A stretch of 64,000 nucleotides of DNA from Nonomuraea purpurea (GTDB taxonomy: Bacteria; Actinomycetota; Actinomycetes; Streptosporangiales; Streptosporangiaceae), in the NCBI RefSeq assembly GCF_042650645.1, contig NZ_JBHSBI010000010.1:62001-126000 (forward strand), read 5' to 3'. Positions 16,861-25,356 of the stretch are shown here, in pieces. The notes below the pieces were generated by a model that saw only the letters and a program-made list of their open reading frames with translations, was not told the origin of the DNA and searched no databases. The position numbers and the translations under genes were made by a program. How positions within the stretch are numbered: position 1 is the stretch's first letter; the number at the start of each line of letters is the position of its first letter.

Positions 16861-17791
16861 GGGCAGGTGGTACCGGCGCGGGCAGTCGCCTGGTGCGGTT
16901 GCGCCGCGCCAGGAAGACCGTCAGGGCGACGAACGGCGAGACGAAGATCAGCCACGGCAGCGAGGCCCCCAGCACCGCGAGCGTCACGTTCGTGAACGAG
17001 ACCAGCGCCGACCACCCGGCCTTGAGCCCGCCGAGGAACCCGGCGGTCTCCTCCTCGGGATCCTCGACGACGGCGACGGGCCCGACGAGCTGGAGCGTCA
17101 ACGTGGCCATGGCGACCTGTCCGGCCAGCTGCTTCTGCCGTGCCTGCAGCGACTCCAGGTCCGACTCGCGGGTGGAGATCTCCCGCTCCACCTCGAGCAC
17201 CTGGCCGATCGTGTCGGCCCGCTTCAGCAGCGTGCGCAGCGATTCGAGCGACTGCTGGGCCGACCGCACCCGGCTGTCGACGTCGGCCACCTCCAGGGTG
17301 ACGTCCTGGGTTTCCTGGTTCATCGAGAGCTGCCTGCCGAGCTCACCACCGAGCCTGCCGATCACCTCGCCGTACTTGGCGGGCGGCACCTTGAACTCCA
17401 AGGTGGCCCGGTCCGCGCTTTCGTCGGCCGAGCTGGACTCCTCATTGGACAGGTGGCCGCCGGCCGCGGTCACGATCGTCTTGGCCTGCTTGACGGCGGC
17501 GGCCACCTGCTTGGCCCGCACGGTCAATGAGCCGGTGTAGATGACCTGACGCTCCTGCCGGGTGACCTTGACGTCGGAGACGATGCCGTCCTTGACGGGC
17601 CGCGGCCGTTCGGCGGCAGGCTCGCGGGCGACCCCGGCCGACTGTGCCTCGGGCGCGTCCGAGGTCGTCAAGGTGGACACCCGGTCGCCTCCGCCGCAGC
17701 CTGCCAGGAGGACGGCCGCGCAGGCGGCCGAGAGTGCGATGCCGTACCGGAATCTCCTCGCGCCCGCAGGAATCCCGCCCAAAAGTCTCAT
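16850..17791 (-). CDS. DUF4349 domain lipoprotein
   Basis: The 313-residue protein begins with a signal peptide ending in the lipobox LLAGC, so it is anchored to the outer face of the membrane. The body matches DUF4349: RQVIYTGSLTVRAKQVAAAVKQAKTIVTAAGGHLSNE, then VPPAKYGEVIGRLGGELG and a long coiled-coil (AQQSLESLRTLLKRADTIGQ through LESLQARQKQLAGQ). It ends in a transmembrane segment (LPWLIFVSPFVALTVFLA) and a short basic cytoplasmic tail. ATG 17791 gives the best signal peptide; an upstream in-frame start is possible. The role of DUF4349 proteins is not established. It converges on hemE with only 23 bp between the stops. Confidence 0.88.
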   Translation of the reverse strand: MRLLGGIPAGARRFRYGIALSAACAAVLLAGCGGGDRVSTLTTSDAPEAQSAGVAREPAAERPRPVKDGIVSDVKVTRQERQVIYTGSLTVRAKQVAAAVKQAKTIVTAAGGHLSNEESSSADESADRATLEFKVPPAKYGEVIGRLGGELGRQLSMNQETQDVTLEVADVDSRVRSAQQSLESLRTLLKRADTIGQVLEVEREISTRESDLESLQARQKQLAGQVAMATLTLQLVGPVAVVEDPEEETAGFLGGLKAGWSALVSFTNVTLAVLGASLPWLIFVSPFVALTVFLARRNRTRRLPAPVPPAPGA

Positions 17792-17898
17792 GCCCACTAC
17801 ACGGAGTTGGCGGCGGGTGAGTTCGACGGAGGGAATCACGTTACGGTCACGTGCCCCATGCCACTGACCGGGGGCCGGAGGCGGTAGCGTCAGGAGTC

Positions 17899-19302
17899 GT
17901 GGAAGGGAATCAGGCGCACGTGGTCGTCGTCGGCGCGGGAATCTCCGGTCTCGCCGCCGCCTGGTACATCCGCCAGGGCGCTGGCGAGCGGGTCAAGGTG
18001 ACCGTGCTGGAGGGCGGCCCGCGCATCGGGGGCAAGCTGCACGCCTCGGAGGTCGCCGGGGTGAACGTCGACGCCGGCGCGGAGGCGATGCTGGCCAGGC
18101 GGCCGGAGGGCAAGGAACTGGCCGAGGCGGTCGGGCTCGGAGAGGACCTGGTCTTCCCCGGCACCACACGGTCGGCGATCTACACCAGGGGCGCGCTGCG
18201 CTGGATGCCCAAGGGCCAGGTCATGGGCGTGCCCGCCGACCTGACCGAGCTGGCCAGATCGGGCATCGTCTCGCCCGGTGGCCTGCTGCGGGTCCCGCTC
18301 GACCAGATCCTGCCGCCGACCCTGGTGCGCACCGACGTGTCGGTGGCCGCCTACATCCGCGCCAGGATGGGCGGCGAGATCGTCGATCGGCTGGTCGAGC
18401 CGCTGCTCGGCGGCGTCTACGCCGGCCGTTCCGAGATGTTGTCGCTGGAGGCCACGATGCCGCGGGTGGCGGCGGTGGCACGCTCGGAGCGTTCGCTGCT
18501 GAGCGCCGCCAGGCAGCTCGTGGAGGAGACGCCGAAAGAGGCGGGCCCGGTCTTCACCTCGCTGAAGAACGGCGTCGGCAGCCTGCCGGAGGCGGTCGCC
18601 AAGGCGTCGGGGGCCGACATCAGGACCGGTGTCACCGTACGCGAGCTGCGCAGGACCGAACGCGGCTGGCAGCTCGTGACTGGCCCGGTGCCCAACCCGG
18701 AGACCATCGAGGCGGACGCGGTGATCGTGGCCACGCCTGGGCCGGCCTCCAGCAGGCTGCTCAAGGCCGAGGCGCCCAAGGCGGCGAGTGAGCTGGCCAG
18801 GATCGAGTACGCCAGCATGGCCGTCGTCACCCTCGCCTACCCGATCTCGGCCTTCCCCGAGCCGCCCACGTCCAGCGGCTACCTGGTGCCCCCGGTGGAG
18901 GGGCGGCCGGTCAAGGCGGTCACGTTCAGCTCGGTGAAGTGGCCCCATCTGGCCAAGGACCTGGTGATCCTGCGCTGCTCGATCGGCAGGATCGGCGAGG
19001 AGCACCTGCTCCAGCGCGAAGACGCCGAGATGGTGTCGCTGGCCACCGCCGAGATGGGCGACGTGATGGGCGCGCGCGGGCTGCCGGTCGACACCCGGGT
19101 CACCCGGTGGGGCGGGGCGCTGCCGCAGTACAACGTGGGCCACCTCGACCGGGTGGCCAGGGTGCGCGCGGCGGTGGCCATGCAGCCGGGCCTGGCCGTG
19201 TGCGGCGCGGCCTACGACGGCATCGGCGTCCCCGCCTGCGTCGCCACGGCCCGTACGGCGGCGGCCCGGATTCTGGACCACCTCTCGCGCAGAGGAGAAT
19301 AG
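17899..19302 (+). CDS. cgoX: Coproporphyrinogen III oxidase, HemY/HemG-type FAD enzyme
   Basis: This 467-residue flavoenzyme opens with the FAD dinucleotide motif VVVVGAGISGLAAAWYIRQ and shows the further family markers GPRIGGKLHA, DAGAEAMLARRPE, EPLLGGVYAGRSEMLSLEATMP, and at the end GVPACVATARTAAARIL. In actinobacteria this protein oxidises coproporphyrinogen III to coproporphyrin III rather than acting on protoporphyrinogen. The presence of chdC 5 bp downstream supports that assignment. The start is GTG 17899, just after AGGAG; GTG 17896 is an alternative. The gene is older in annotation as hemG or hemY. Confidence 0.93.
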   Translation: MEGNQAHVVVVGAGISGLAAAWYIRQGAGERVKVTVLEGGPRIGGKLHASEVAGVNVDAGAEAMLARRPEGKELAEAVGLGEDLVFPGTTRSAIYTRGALRWMPKGQVMGVPADLTELARSGIVSPGGLLRVPLDQILPPTLVRTDVSVAAYIRARMGGEIVDRLVEPLLGGVYAGRSEMLSLEATMPRVAAVARSERSLLSAARQLVEETPKEAGPVFTSLKNGVGSLPEAVAKASGADIRTGVTVRELRRTERGWQLVTGPVPNPETIEADAVIVATPGPASSRLLKAEAPKAASELARIEYASMAVVTLAYPISAFPEPPTSSGYLVPPVEGRPVKAVTFSSVKWPHLAKDLVILRCSIGRIGEEHLLQREDAEMVSLATAEMGDVMGARGLPVDTRVTRWGGALPQYNVGHLDRVARVRAAVAMQPGLAVCGAAYDGIGVPACVATARTAAARILDHLSRRGE

Positions 19303-19307
19303 GCGCC

Positions 19308-20006
19308 ATGACAGAGGCCCCGCGGCTCAAGGCCCGCGATCTCAACCAGGTGATCCGTTACACGATGTGGTCGGTCTTCCAGGTGACCGAGCCGTGTCCC
19401 GTCGACCGCGACGGCCTGGCGGGCGAGGTCGAGGACCTGCTGGAGCAGGCCGCCGGCAAGGACGTCGTGACCAGGGGGGTCTACGACGTGGCCGGGCTGC
19501 GCGCCGACGCCGACTACATGTTCTGGTGGCACGCGGCCACGCCGGAAGACCTGCAGGACGTCTACGCCAGGTTCCGGCGCACCCAGCTCGGCCGGCACAG
19601 CAGGCCGGTCTGGTCGGCGATGGCGCTGCACCGGCCGGCCGAGTTCAACAAGTCCCACATCCCCGCCTTCCTCGCCGAGGAGGAGCCGAGGGCCTACGTG
19701 AGCGTCTACCCGTTCGTCCGCTCATACGAGTGGTATCTGCTGGAAGATTCCGAGCGGCGGGCGATGCTGGCCGAGCACGGCAGGATGGCGCGTGACTATC
19801 CCGACGTGCGGGCCAACACCGTCGCGTGCTTCTCGCTCAACGACTACGAGTGGATGCTCGCGTTCGAGGCCGACGAGCTCCACCGGATCGTCGACCTCAT
19901 GCGGACGCTGCGGGCGGCCAAGGCCCGCCGCCACACGCGGATCGAGATCCCGTTCTACACGGGCGCGCGCAAGCCGGTGCGCGAGCTGATCGCCGCCCTG
20001 CCCTGA
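19308..20006 (+). CDS. chdC: Coproheme decarboxylase (HemQ/ChdC, chlorite dismutase family)
   Basis: The 232-residue protein is a chlorite-dismutase-fold enzyme that converts coproheme to haem b by two oxidative decarboxylations, the final step of the coproporphyrin-dependent pathway. Diagnostic segments are NQVIRYTMWSVFQV, ADADYMFWWHAATPEDLQ, and YPFVRSYEWYLL, which includes the catalytic Tyr. The proximal His region lies in ERRAMLAEHGRMARDYP. ATG 19308 follows AGAGGAGA and is 5 bp after cgoX, so the two form an operon closed by the hairpin at 20015-20052. The ferrochelatase gene is not in the window. Confidence 0.95.
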   Translation: MTEAPRLKARDLNQVIRYTMWSVFQVTEPCPVDRDGLAGEVEDLLEQAAGKDVVTRGVYDVAGLRADADYMFWWHAATPEDLQDVYARFRRTQLGRHSRPVWSAMALHRPAEFNKSHIPAFLAEEEPRAYVSVYPFVRSYEWYLLEDSERRAMLAEHGRMARDYPDVRANTVACFSLNDYEWMLAFEADELHRIVDLMRTLRAAKARRHTRIEIPFYTGARKPVRELIAALP

Positions 20007-20014
20007 CGCGTGGA

Positions 20015-20052
20015 ATTCGGTGACACCCGCGCAGGCGCGGGTGTCACCGAAT
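20015..20052 (+). terminator. Perfect hairpin after the cgoX-chdC operon
   Basis: A 38-nt perfect palindrome with 18-bp arms (ATTCGGTGACACCCGCGC and its complement) begins 9 bp after the chdC stop. It would form a very stable stem. There is no T-run, as is common for actinobacterial terminators. Confidence 0.85.
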
Positions 20053-20164
20053 GGCGAGCCCCAAATTGGCGATCCAACTGAAGTGATCTACCCCCTTTGT
20101 CACAATCAGGGAAATCCCTTGTTGGCTGGGCGCTGCGTGCGATGGCACGTTCCAAGGGGGCAGG

Positions 20165-20959
20165 GTGGAAGGATCCGGCAAACGCGGTCAGGGGCGTAGG
20201 CGGCGCGCGGGTGGGCGTCATGTCGCCCCTTCGGGACGGGGATCCCGGCACGCGCGGGGCCGGCGCCGCGTCGGGAAGGGGCGGGTGCTGGCGGGCGTGC
20301 TGGTGCTCGCGGGCGGGGTCGCCGCCGTGCTGGGCGCGAACGGGACGTTCAGCGTTCCCACCGCGCCCGAGGTCGCGGCGGGAACGCCTGGGCCCGAAGT
20401 CGTCGCGGAGGCGGGCAACCGGGCCGCGGCGCTGCCCGAGGCCGCCCCTAACGCGAGCACGCAGGCCAGGCCCCGCTCGGCGGAGCAGAGCGAGCCGCCG
20501 AAGCAGCCGTCCAGCGAGCCGGTCCAGGCGGCCGGGACGGTCGAGCCAGGGCTGGTGGCGGGCGCCACGGACCCGGACGCGGTGCTCGCGGAGGGGCCCG
20601 ATCCCGGGGACATCGCCGGGTACAAGGCCGATGGGCCTTCGCGGCACACCGATCTGCGTGCGGCCGATTATTTCCATACGCACTGGGGCGCGGGCGACAA
20701 GGCGGTGAAACGCCTCAAGGACATCCGCACCGTCGGCGGATATTTGCGCATATATACGGACTTGCCGGAAACGGCGGGCAACTCCAGGACCGCCCTCACC
20801 CTGTGCGAACGCGGCCTGGCCTACCTGCGCGCCGCCGGAGTGGCCAATCCGGTCGTGTTCGTGCAGGCGGAGTTCGGCGAGAACGGCAACCCGGTGCTGG
20901 CCAACATCCTCGGCCCCACCGACACCACCTGCCGCGTCACCCACCCGGCGCCCGGCTGA
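20165..20959 (+). CDS. Membrane-anchored hypothetical protein with extracytoplasmic C-terminal domain
   Basis: The 264-residue product has a very basic N-terminus (RRRRAGGRHVAPSGRGSRH), one transmembrane segment (VLAGVLVLAGGVAAVLGANG, about residues 42-62), a 90-residue Pro/Ala/Glu-rich linker, and a compact C-terminal domain from DLRAADYFHTHWGAG to TTCRVTHPAPG. The latter holds two Cys (TLCERG and TTCRV) that could form a disulfide outside the cell. I do not recognise a family with known function. The GTG start at 20165 follows an AGGGG-type site. The promoter region at 20053-20164 is AT-richer and contains the small inverted repeat AGGGA-AA-TCCCT at 20107-20118. Confidence 0.7.
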   Translation: MEGSGKRGQGRRRRAGGRHVAPSGRGSRHARGRRRVGKGRVLAGVLVLAGGVAAVLGANGTFSVPTAPEVAAGTPGPEVVAEAGNRAAALPEAAPNASTQARPRSAEQSEPPKQPSSEPVQAAGTVEPGLVAGATDPDAVLAEGPDPGDIAGYKADGPSRHTDLRAADYFHTHWGAGDKAVKRLKDIRTVGGYLRIYTDLPETAGNSRTALTLCERGLAYLRAAGVANPVVFVQAEFGENGNPVLANILGPTDTTCRVTHPAPG

Positions 20960-21128
20960 CGGGACGCCCGCTACCTCACCCTGACGCGGGTCTTCGCGCA
21001 CACCTCACACCGCTGGGTCACCACACGTCCGATGGTCTCGATCGTCACCCAGCGATGGCGGAGGTGGACGAAGCGCACGCGACACTTTTACCCCATGCGG
21101 CCGGTCGGTACGCGCTGTCGCGAGTCGA

Positions 21129-21530
21129 TCACCCCTTGGGTTCGAGCCGCAGCGAGACCGAGTTGATGCAGTAACGGTCGTCGGTCGGCGTCGGGTAGCC
21201 CTCGCCGTGGAAGACGTGCCCCAGGTGCGAGTCGCAGCGGACGCAGCGGACCTCGGTGCGCACCATCCCGTGGCTGCGGTCCTCGATCAGCTTCACCGCC
21301 TCGGACTCCGACGGCTCGAAGAAGCTCGGCCAACCGCAGTGCGACTCGAACTTGGAATCCGACCGGAACAGCTCGGCCCCGCAGGCGCGGCACGAGTAGA
21401 CGCCTTCGGCCCTGGTGTCGACGTATTCCCCCGTGAACGGGCGCTCGGTCCCGGCCTCCCTGAGGACGTGGAACTCCTCGGGCGACAACTCGGACCGCCA
21501 TTCGGCCTCGCTCTTGACCACCTTGTCCAT
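21129..21530 (-). CDS. msrB: Peptide methionine (R)-S-oxide reductase
   Basis: The 133-residue enzyme reduces the R form of methionine sulfoxide in proteins. It has the complete family signature: two structural zinc CxxC motifs (CRAC and CVRC), FESHCGWPSFFEP, and the active-site RYCINSVSLRL near the C-terminus with the nucleophilic Cys. Length is normal for a single-domain MsrB. ATG 21530 is used. It is a stand-alone gene on the minus strand, divergent from the LigD-type polymerase gene. Confidence 0.97.
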   Translation of the reverse strand: MDKVVKSEAEWRSELSPEEFHVLREAGTERPFTGEYVDTRAEGVYSCRACGAELFRSDSKFESHCGWPSFFEPSESEAVKLIEDRSHGMVRTEVRCVRCDSHLGHVFHGEGYPTPTDDRYCINSVSLRLEPKG

Positions 21531-21846
21531 GCGTCCAGACTACGAGATCCGGCAAAAAGAGATCTCCGTAGGGTGAAGCATCCTTTCTGGGCCGAATTCG
21601 CGTCTTTGTAGGCAAGGGGGTGTCATCGCCTCCTTCAAAGGGGTGAGATCGTCCGCAGATCCGGACCGAGCGGCACAGCCCACGCCCGTGCTGGCGCCGC
21701 GCCGGGGGATCACAACGGCCGGACGGGTGGCGCGCCAGCGCCCGTACCGGCGGCGGACGGTCTGCTGGCCCGTCCCGTCGAGCCCTCGGTCCCGCCACCG
21801 AGGAGGCTCCGGGACGGGCCCGCCCCGGCTTGGTAGGTTCGGGGCT
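21531..21846. other. Divergent intergenic region between msrB and the LigD-type polymerase gene
   Basis: These 316 bp hold the two divergent promoters and no convincing gene. A TAGGTT hexamer at 21834-21839 ends 7 bp before the ATG of the polymerase gene, so its transcript may be leaderless. An 8-bp inverted repeat, GCTGGCGC (21690-21697) and GCGCCAGC (21732-21739), encloses a 34-bp loop. The stretch just upstream of msrB (21535-21615) is AT-richer. Confidence 0.4.
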
Positions 21847-22848
21847 ATGGCATCGCCGTACATAGAGCTCGTAGTGGGGGAACGGACCGTCAAGGTCACC
21901 AACCCCGACAAGGTGTACTTTCCGGAAATTGGCGCCACCAAGCGAGAGCTGGTCGAGTACTACGTGAGCGTCGGAGAAGGAGCCCTGCGCGCGCTCAAGG
22001 ACCGGCCGACCAACCTCAAACGCCACCCCGACGGCGTCCAGACCGAGGCCATCTACCAGAAGCGGATGCCGCCCAGGCACCCCGACTGGCTCCAGTCGGT
22101 CACCGTCACCTTCCCCAGCGGCCGCACGGCGCAGTCGATGCGCGTCACCGAGGTCGCTACCATCGCCTACTGCGCCAACCTGGGCACCATCGACTTCCAC
22201 CCCTGGCAGGTGCGCGCCTCCGACGTCGAACACCCCGACGAACTCCGCATCGACCTCGACCCGCAGCCCGGCCTCGGCTTCGACGCCGCCCGCCGGGCCG
22301 CCTTCCTCGCCAGGGACGTGCTCGGCGAGTTCGGGATGACCGGATTCGTCAAGACGTCCGGCAACCGCGGCGCGCACATCGCCGTCCGCATCGAGCCGCG
22401 CTGGGACTTCGTCCAGGTACGCCACGCGGGCATCGCCCTGGCCAGAGCCATCGAGGAACGCGACCCCGACCTGGTGACCACGGCCTGGTGGAAGGAGGAA
22501 CGCGGCGACCGCGTCTTCGTCGACTTCAACCAGAACGCCCGCGACCGCACGGTGGTCAGCGCGTACTCCATCAGGGCCCAGCCGCACGCCCCCGTCTCGA
22601 CACCGCTGACCTGGGACGAGCTCGAAGACGCCGACCCGCGCGACTTCGACATCCGCACGGTGCCCGCCCGCTTCGCCAAGCTCGGCGACGTGCACGCCGC
22701 CATCGACGACCAGGCGTACTCCATCGAGCCCCTACTCGACCTCTACGCCCAGGACGAACGCGGCGACATGCCGTACCCGCCCAACTACCCGAAAATGCCC
22801 GGAGAGCCCAAGCGGGTGCAGCCCAGCAAGGCCAGATCCGACACCTAA
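21847..22848 (+). CDS. LigD-type primase-polymerase (non-homologous end joining polymerase domain)
   Basis: This 333-residue protein is a free-standing version of the LigD polymerase domain, an archaeo-eukaryotic primase-superfamily enzyme that fills or extends ends during NHEJ. The catalytic acidic pair is in RIDLDPQPGLGF, with SGNRGAHIAVRIEP and VFVDFNQNARDRTVVSAYS downstream, as in known LigD Pol domains. No nuclease or ligase domain is attached. A LigC-type ligase is encoded at 40982-42124 in the same window, so repair functions that are fused in many bacteria are separate here. ATG 21847 is the only sensible start. Confidence 0.92.
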   Translation: MASPYIELVVGERTVKVTNPDKVYFPEIGATKRELVEYYVSVGEGALRALKDRPTNLKRHPDGVQTEAIYQKRMPPRHPDWLQSVTVTFPSGRTAQSMRVTEVATIAYCANLGTIDFHPWQVRASDVEHPDELRIDLDPQPGLGFDAARRAAFLARDVLGEFGMTGFVKTSGNRGAHIAVRIEPRWDFVQVRHAGIALARAIEERDPDLVTTAWWKEERGDRVFVDFNQNARDRTVVSAYSIRAQPHAPVSTPLTWDELEDADPRDFDIRTVPARFAKLGDVHAAIDDQAYSIEPLLDLYAQDERGDMPYPPNYPKMPGEPKRVQPSKARSDT

Positions 22849-22978
22849 GGCATCCTGAATCCCGGCAGGAGCTCCACTCCGCCGCTCGCTTGGCGGGATC
22901 GTCCGCCCGTACCCGTCCCGCCACTGCTCGAAGCCGACGGGCACCAGGCGTCGTCCGGCCGAGGGGCGGGATGGCGGG

Positions 22979-23458
22979 TTATGCCTGTCCCGGCTCGGGT
23001 GGGAGTGCGGGGCTGGGGTTCGGGGTGAGCGGGACCGGGCTCGGGTTCTGGTCCGGTGGGCTCGGGGTGGGGATCGGGTTCGACGGGAACGCGCTGGGGG
23101 TCGGGGGCGGCGGGAGCGGGCGGGCCGGTGCGGTGCCGGGCGGCTTGGGCGGTCCGGTGCTGCCGCCCGTGGAGGTGATGCTCGGGCACGGGGGCTCGAC
23201 GTCGTCGCCCCCGCCCGCCAGGCACGATCGCATCGGCACGTGGCCGGGGTCGTGGTGCGGCTCTGTCGCGTACACGCGGGCGGCCCCGTCGAAGGGCGTC
23301 GTCACGGTCGGCTTCGGCGCCGGGGTCGAAGGGTTCGCGTGAGAAGGCCGGGGGATGGCTGAGGGCGCGGCTGCGCCGGTGTGCGCGCAGCCGGTCGCCG
23401 CGACACCCAGCAGCGCCGCGGACAGCAGGGCCGTGCCCGCGCGGATCACGTTGTTCAT
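22979..23458 (-). CDS. Proline-rich lipoprotein of unknown function
   Basis: The 159-residue product starts with a typical lipoprotein signal, TALLSAALLGVAATGC, so the mature protein begins at Cys24. The rest is Pro/Ser/Thr-rich: a central segment ARVYATEPHHDPGHVPMRSCLAGGGDD with possible metal-binding His, then CPSITSTGG and a tail of repeated PTPSP-like units with no regular fold. It probably spans the cell wall. The corresponding DNA is a run of short G-rich repeats on the plus strand. No family was recognised. A strong start at ATG 23458 and codon bias support it as real. Confidence 0.6.
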   Translation of the reverse strand: MNNVIRAGTALLSAALLGVAATGCAHTGAAAPSAIPRPSHANPSTPAPKPTVTTPFDGAARVYATEPHHDPGHVPMRSCLAGGGDDVEPPCPSITSTGGSTGPPKPPGTAPARPLPPPPTPSAFPSNPIPTPSPPDQNPSPVPLTPNPSPALPPEPGQA

Positions 23459-23567
23459 CGGGCGATGGACCGCCTAAGCTCACTATGGGCTGTCATTTCG
23501 CTACGGATGGTAATCCTCGGATAGTCGGCCAGGGGCCCGAACGGCCACTTCGGCCTAGCATCGGGGT

Positions 23568-24191
23568 ATGCGGCCAGGCGGGATAGGCAGGATGGATCTC
23601 GGTCCCATCGTCGACGAGCACTTTCTCGTCCAGGCGGAGGCCGCCTTCGTGGCCACCCACTCCGCCGAGCCCTGGAGCTATCCCGACGCTGTCATGGCGC
23701 GGGCGCTTGTCAGGCTCCGTCGTGAGCTCGCCTCGCCCGGGGCCGTCGCCTGCAGCAGCTGGCATCTGCCCGGAGGCTTACGCCCCCCGCCTCCTGATCC
23801 GAGTGTGCCCCCTGAGCGGCGGAGGTCGCACAACCCGACCCGCCAGCCGGGAGCGTCCATCGTCGCGATCGCCTATGGTCACCGGATCCGCGGGGACGCG
23901 CGGGCCATCTCGGTGGACGACTTCGCGCGCCCGCTGCCGGACGGCTCCGCGGCCCTGATGACGTTGTGCGGGCATCCCCACGAACCGCTGCGCTGGAACC
24001 GGACGCTTCCCCTGAGGGACCTGATGCTCCACCTGCGCCGCCTGTCGGCGGAGCGCGCTTTCATGCTCCTGCCGGAGGGGGTCGTCCTGCCGGAGCCGCT
24101 GGACGAGCTCGGCTGGGTGAAGGGTGGCCGGTTGCCGGATGATCTGTCGGGACGGCCCCTCGATCTCTACGAGGGGCCGCTGTCGGCGTGA
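23568..24191 (+). CDS. Conserved hypothetical protein
   Basis: The 207-residue soluble protein (or 199 from ATG 23592) has no recognised motif. The N-terminal part LGPIVDEHFLVQAEAAFVATHSAEPWSYPDAVMARALVRLRRELA looks helical. It is followed by a Pro-rich stretch LPGGLRPPPPDPSVPPERR, then ASIVAIAYGHRIRGDARAISVDDFARPLPDGSAALMTLCGHPHEPL, which resembles an alpha/beta domain. Its stop codon directly abuts the stop of the convergent MBL gene (TGATCA). The Pro-rich middle is unusual enough that an old frameshift or a linker is possible. Function unknown. Confidence 0.55.
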   Translation: MRPGGIGRMDLGPIVDEHFLVQAEAAFVATHSAEPWSYPDAVMARALVRLRRELASPGAVACSSWHLPGGLRPPPPDPSVPPERRRSHNPTRQPGASIVAIAYGHRIRGDARAISVDDFARPLPDGSAALMTLCGHPHEPLRWNRTLPLRDLMLHLRRLSAERAFMLLPEGVVLPEPLDELGWVKGGRLPDDLSGRPLDLYEGPLSA

Positions 24192-25013
24192 TCAGTGGCG
24201 GACCAGGTGGTGCGGGGCGAGTTCACGGGTCTCACCCCGTTCCATGTAGACCACCCTGTCGGCCAGTCCGGCCTGCTCGATGTGGTGGCGGAAGTCGTCC
24301 AGAGGCGAGCTGAAGACGGCGTAGTCGTTGAAATGCACCGGGACGACCGCATGCGGGTTGATCAGATCCACCCAGGACGCCCCCTGTTCGCCGTCCATCG
24401 TCACGGGCGGGCTGCCCAGGAGTCTGGCGCCGCCGAGGTGGAGCAGGGCCAGGTCGACATCGGGGAAGCGGCGCGGGATCGCGTCCAGCCGGCGGTCGAG
24501 CAGGGTGTCGCCGCTGATGTGGATGATCAGTTCCACCCGTTCGTCCTGGTTGCAGAACTCCAGCATCGTGCCGATCACGGGCGGCAGCAGCGCTTCGGCC
24601 GGTCCTGGCGCGTGTTTGGCGGGCAGGGCGGTGATTCTGATGGTTCCGTCCTGATTGCGGAGCTCGTGCTGGCGCCACTCCTCCAGACCGACGCTCCGCG
24701 TGAAGCCGCGGCGGCGCAGGCGGCGGGCCGCCGCCGTGGTCGTGATGATCGGCGTCGCCTTGTCCAGCCCTCTGCCGGCGACCCGGTCCCAGTGGCCGCC
24801 GTGCATGTGGGACAGCACCACCGCGTCGAGCGGCGGCAGGTCCTCGATCCGCACGGCCGGGTCGGTCAGGCGGGGCGAGGTCAGGCCGTAGCCCAGGTAC
24901 GCGCGCTGCCCCCGGCGCAGGAAGTTCGGGTCCGTCAGCAGCGTGAACCCGTTGTAGCGGATCAGTACGGTGGCGTTGCCGATGAACTGCAGGCTTCCTT
25001 TCACCATGCTCAC
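24192..25013 (-). CDS. Metallo-beta-lactamase-fold hydrolase with altered metal motif
   Basis: The 273-residue protein shows the MBL fold in order: LQFIGNATVLIRYNGFTLLTDPNFL, VVLSHMHGGHWDRV, PAKHAPG, IHISGDTLLDRRLD and AVVPVHFNDYAVF. These are the UlaG/RomA-like branch positions for metal-binding His and Asp. The usual HxHxDH reads HMHGGH here, with Gly in place of the Asp that binds the second zinc; an Asp two residues later (HWD) could substitute. The start could be GTG 25013 or ATG 25007; AGGTG before the latter makes it attractive. The upstream small ORF ends in a GTGA overlap. Confidence 0.85.
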   Translation of the reverse strand: MSMVKGSLQFIGNATVLIRYNGFTLLTDPNFLRRGQRAYLGYGLTSPRLTDPAVRIEDLPPLDAVVLSHMHGGHWDRVAGRGLDKATPIITTTAAARRLRRRGFTRSVGLEEWRQHELRNQDGTIRITALPAKHAPGPAEALLPPVIGTMLEFCNQDERVELIIHISGDTLLDRRLDAIPRRFPDVDLALLHLGGARLLGSPPVTMDGEQGASWVDLINPHAVVPVHFNDYAVFSSPLDDFRHHIEQAGLADRVVYMERGETRELAPHHLVRH

Positions 25014-25195
25014 CTCGGATGCCGCGGTCGCTGCCCGGGAGGCACGCCCCCGCCCTTGCCGCCGCCCTTGGAGCCCTTGTCGGTGCCGTGCGGGTGAACG
25101 GCGCGCGGGGCTCCGCTCTGCTTCCTGCCGACGGCCATGGAACAGATGGTTGTTCTACCTGATCTGCGCAGCTCGGGCTGTTGCGGATTACTCAT
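25010..25195 (-). CDS. Small basic hypothetical protein
   Basis: A 61-residue, highly basic peptide: MSNPQQPELRRSGRTT, a middle section with Cys, Met and Lys, and a Gly/Lys-rich tail (KGSKGGGKGGG then VPPGQRPRHPR). Its stop overlaps the GTG start of the MBL gene by four bases, which suggests real translational coupling. The sequence is low in complexity and no family was recognised. It could be a nucleic-acid-binding or ribosome-associated peptide, or a spurious frame. Confidence 0.4.
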   Translation of the reverse strand: MSNPQQPELRRSGRTTICSMAVGRKQSGAPRAVHPHGTDKGSKGGGKGGGVPPGQRPRHPR

Positions 25196-25356
25196 GGCTT
25201 TTGTCCCCCTTTGGGGGATATCCCTGCCACGTCAGGCTCGGGTCAAACACTCCGTGTCCGCCTGTTTCACTTCGGTCACATTACTTGACGATTGGTCTAA
25301 TAGTTCGCAAGGCTCTCTTTTACATCGGGGGCGCGACAACCGATCTGGAGCCACTT

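Noticed and set aside
21088..22695. 535-codon minus-strand frame spanning msrB and the polymerase gene.
   Set aside because: It is antisense to the polymerase gene and out of frame with msrB; both real genes have clear motifs.
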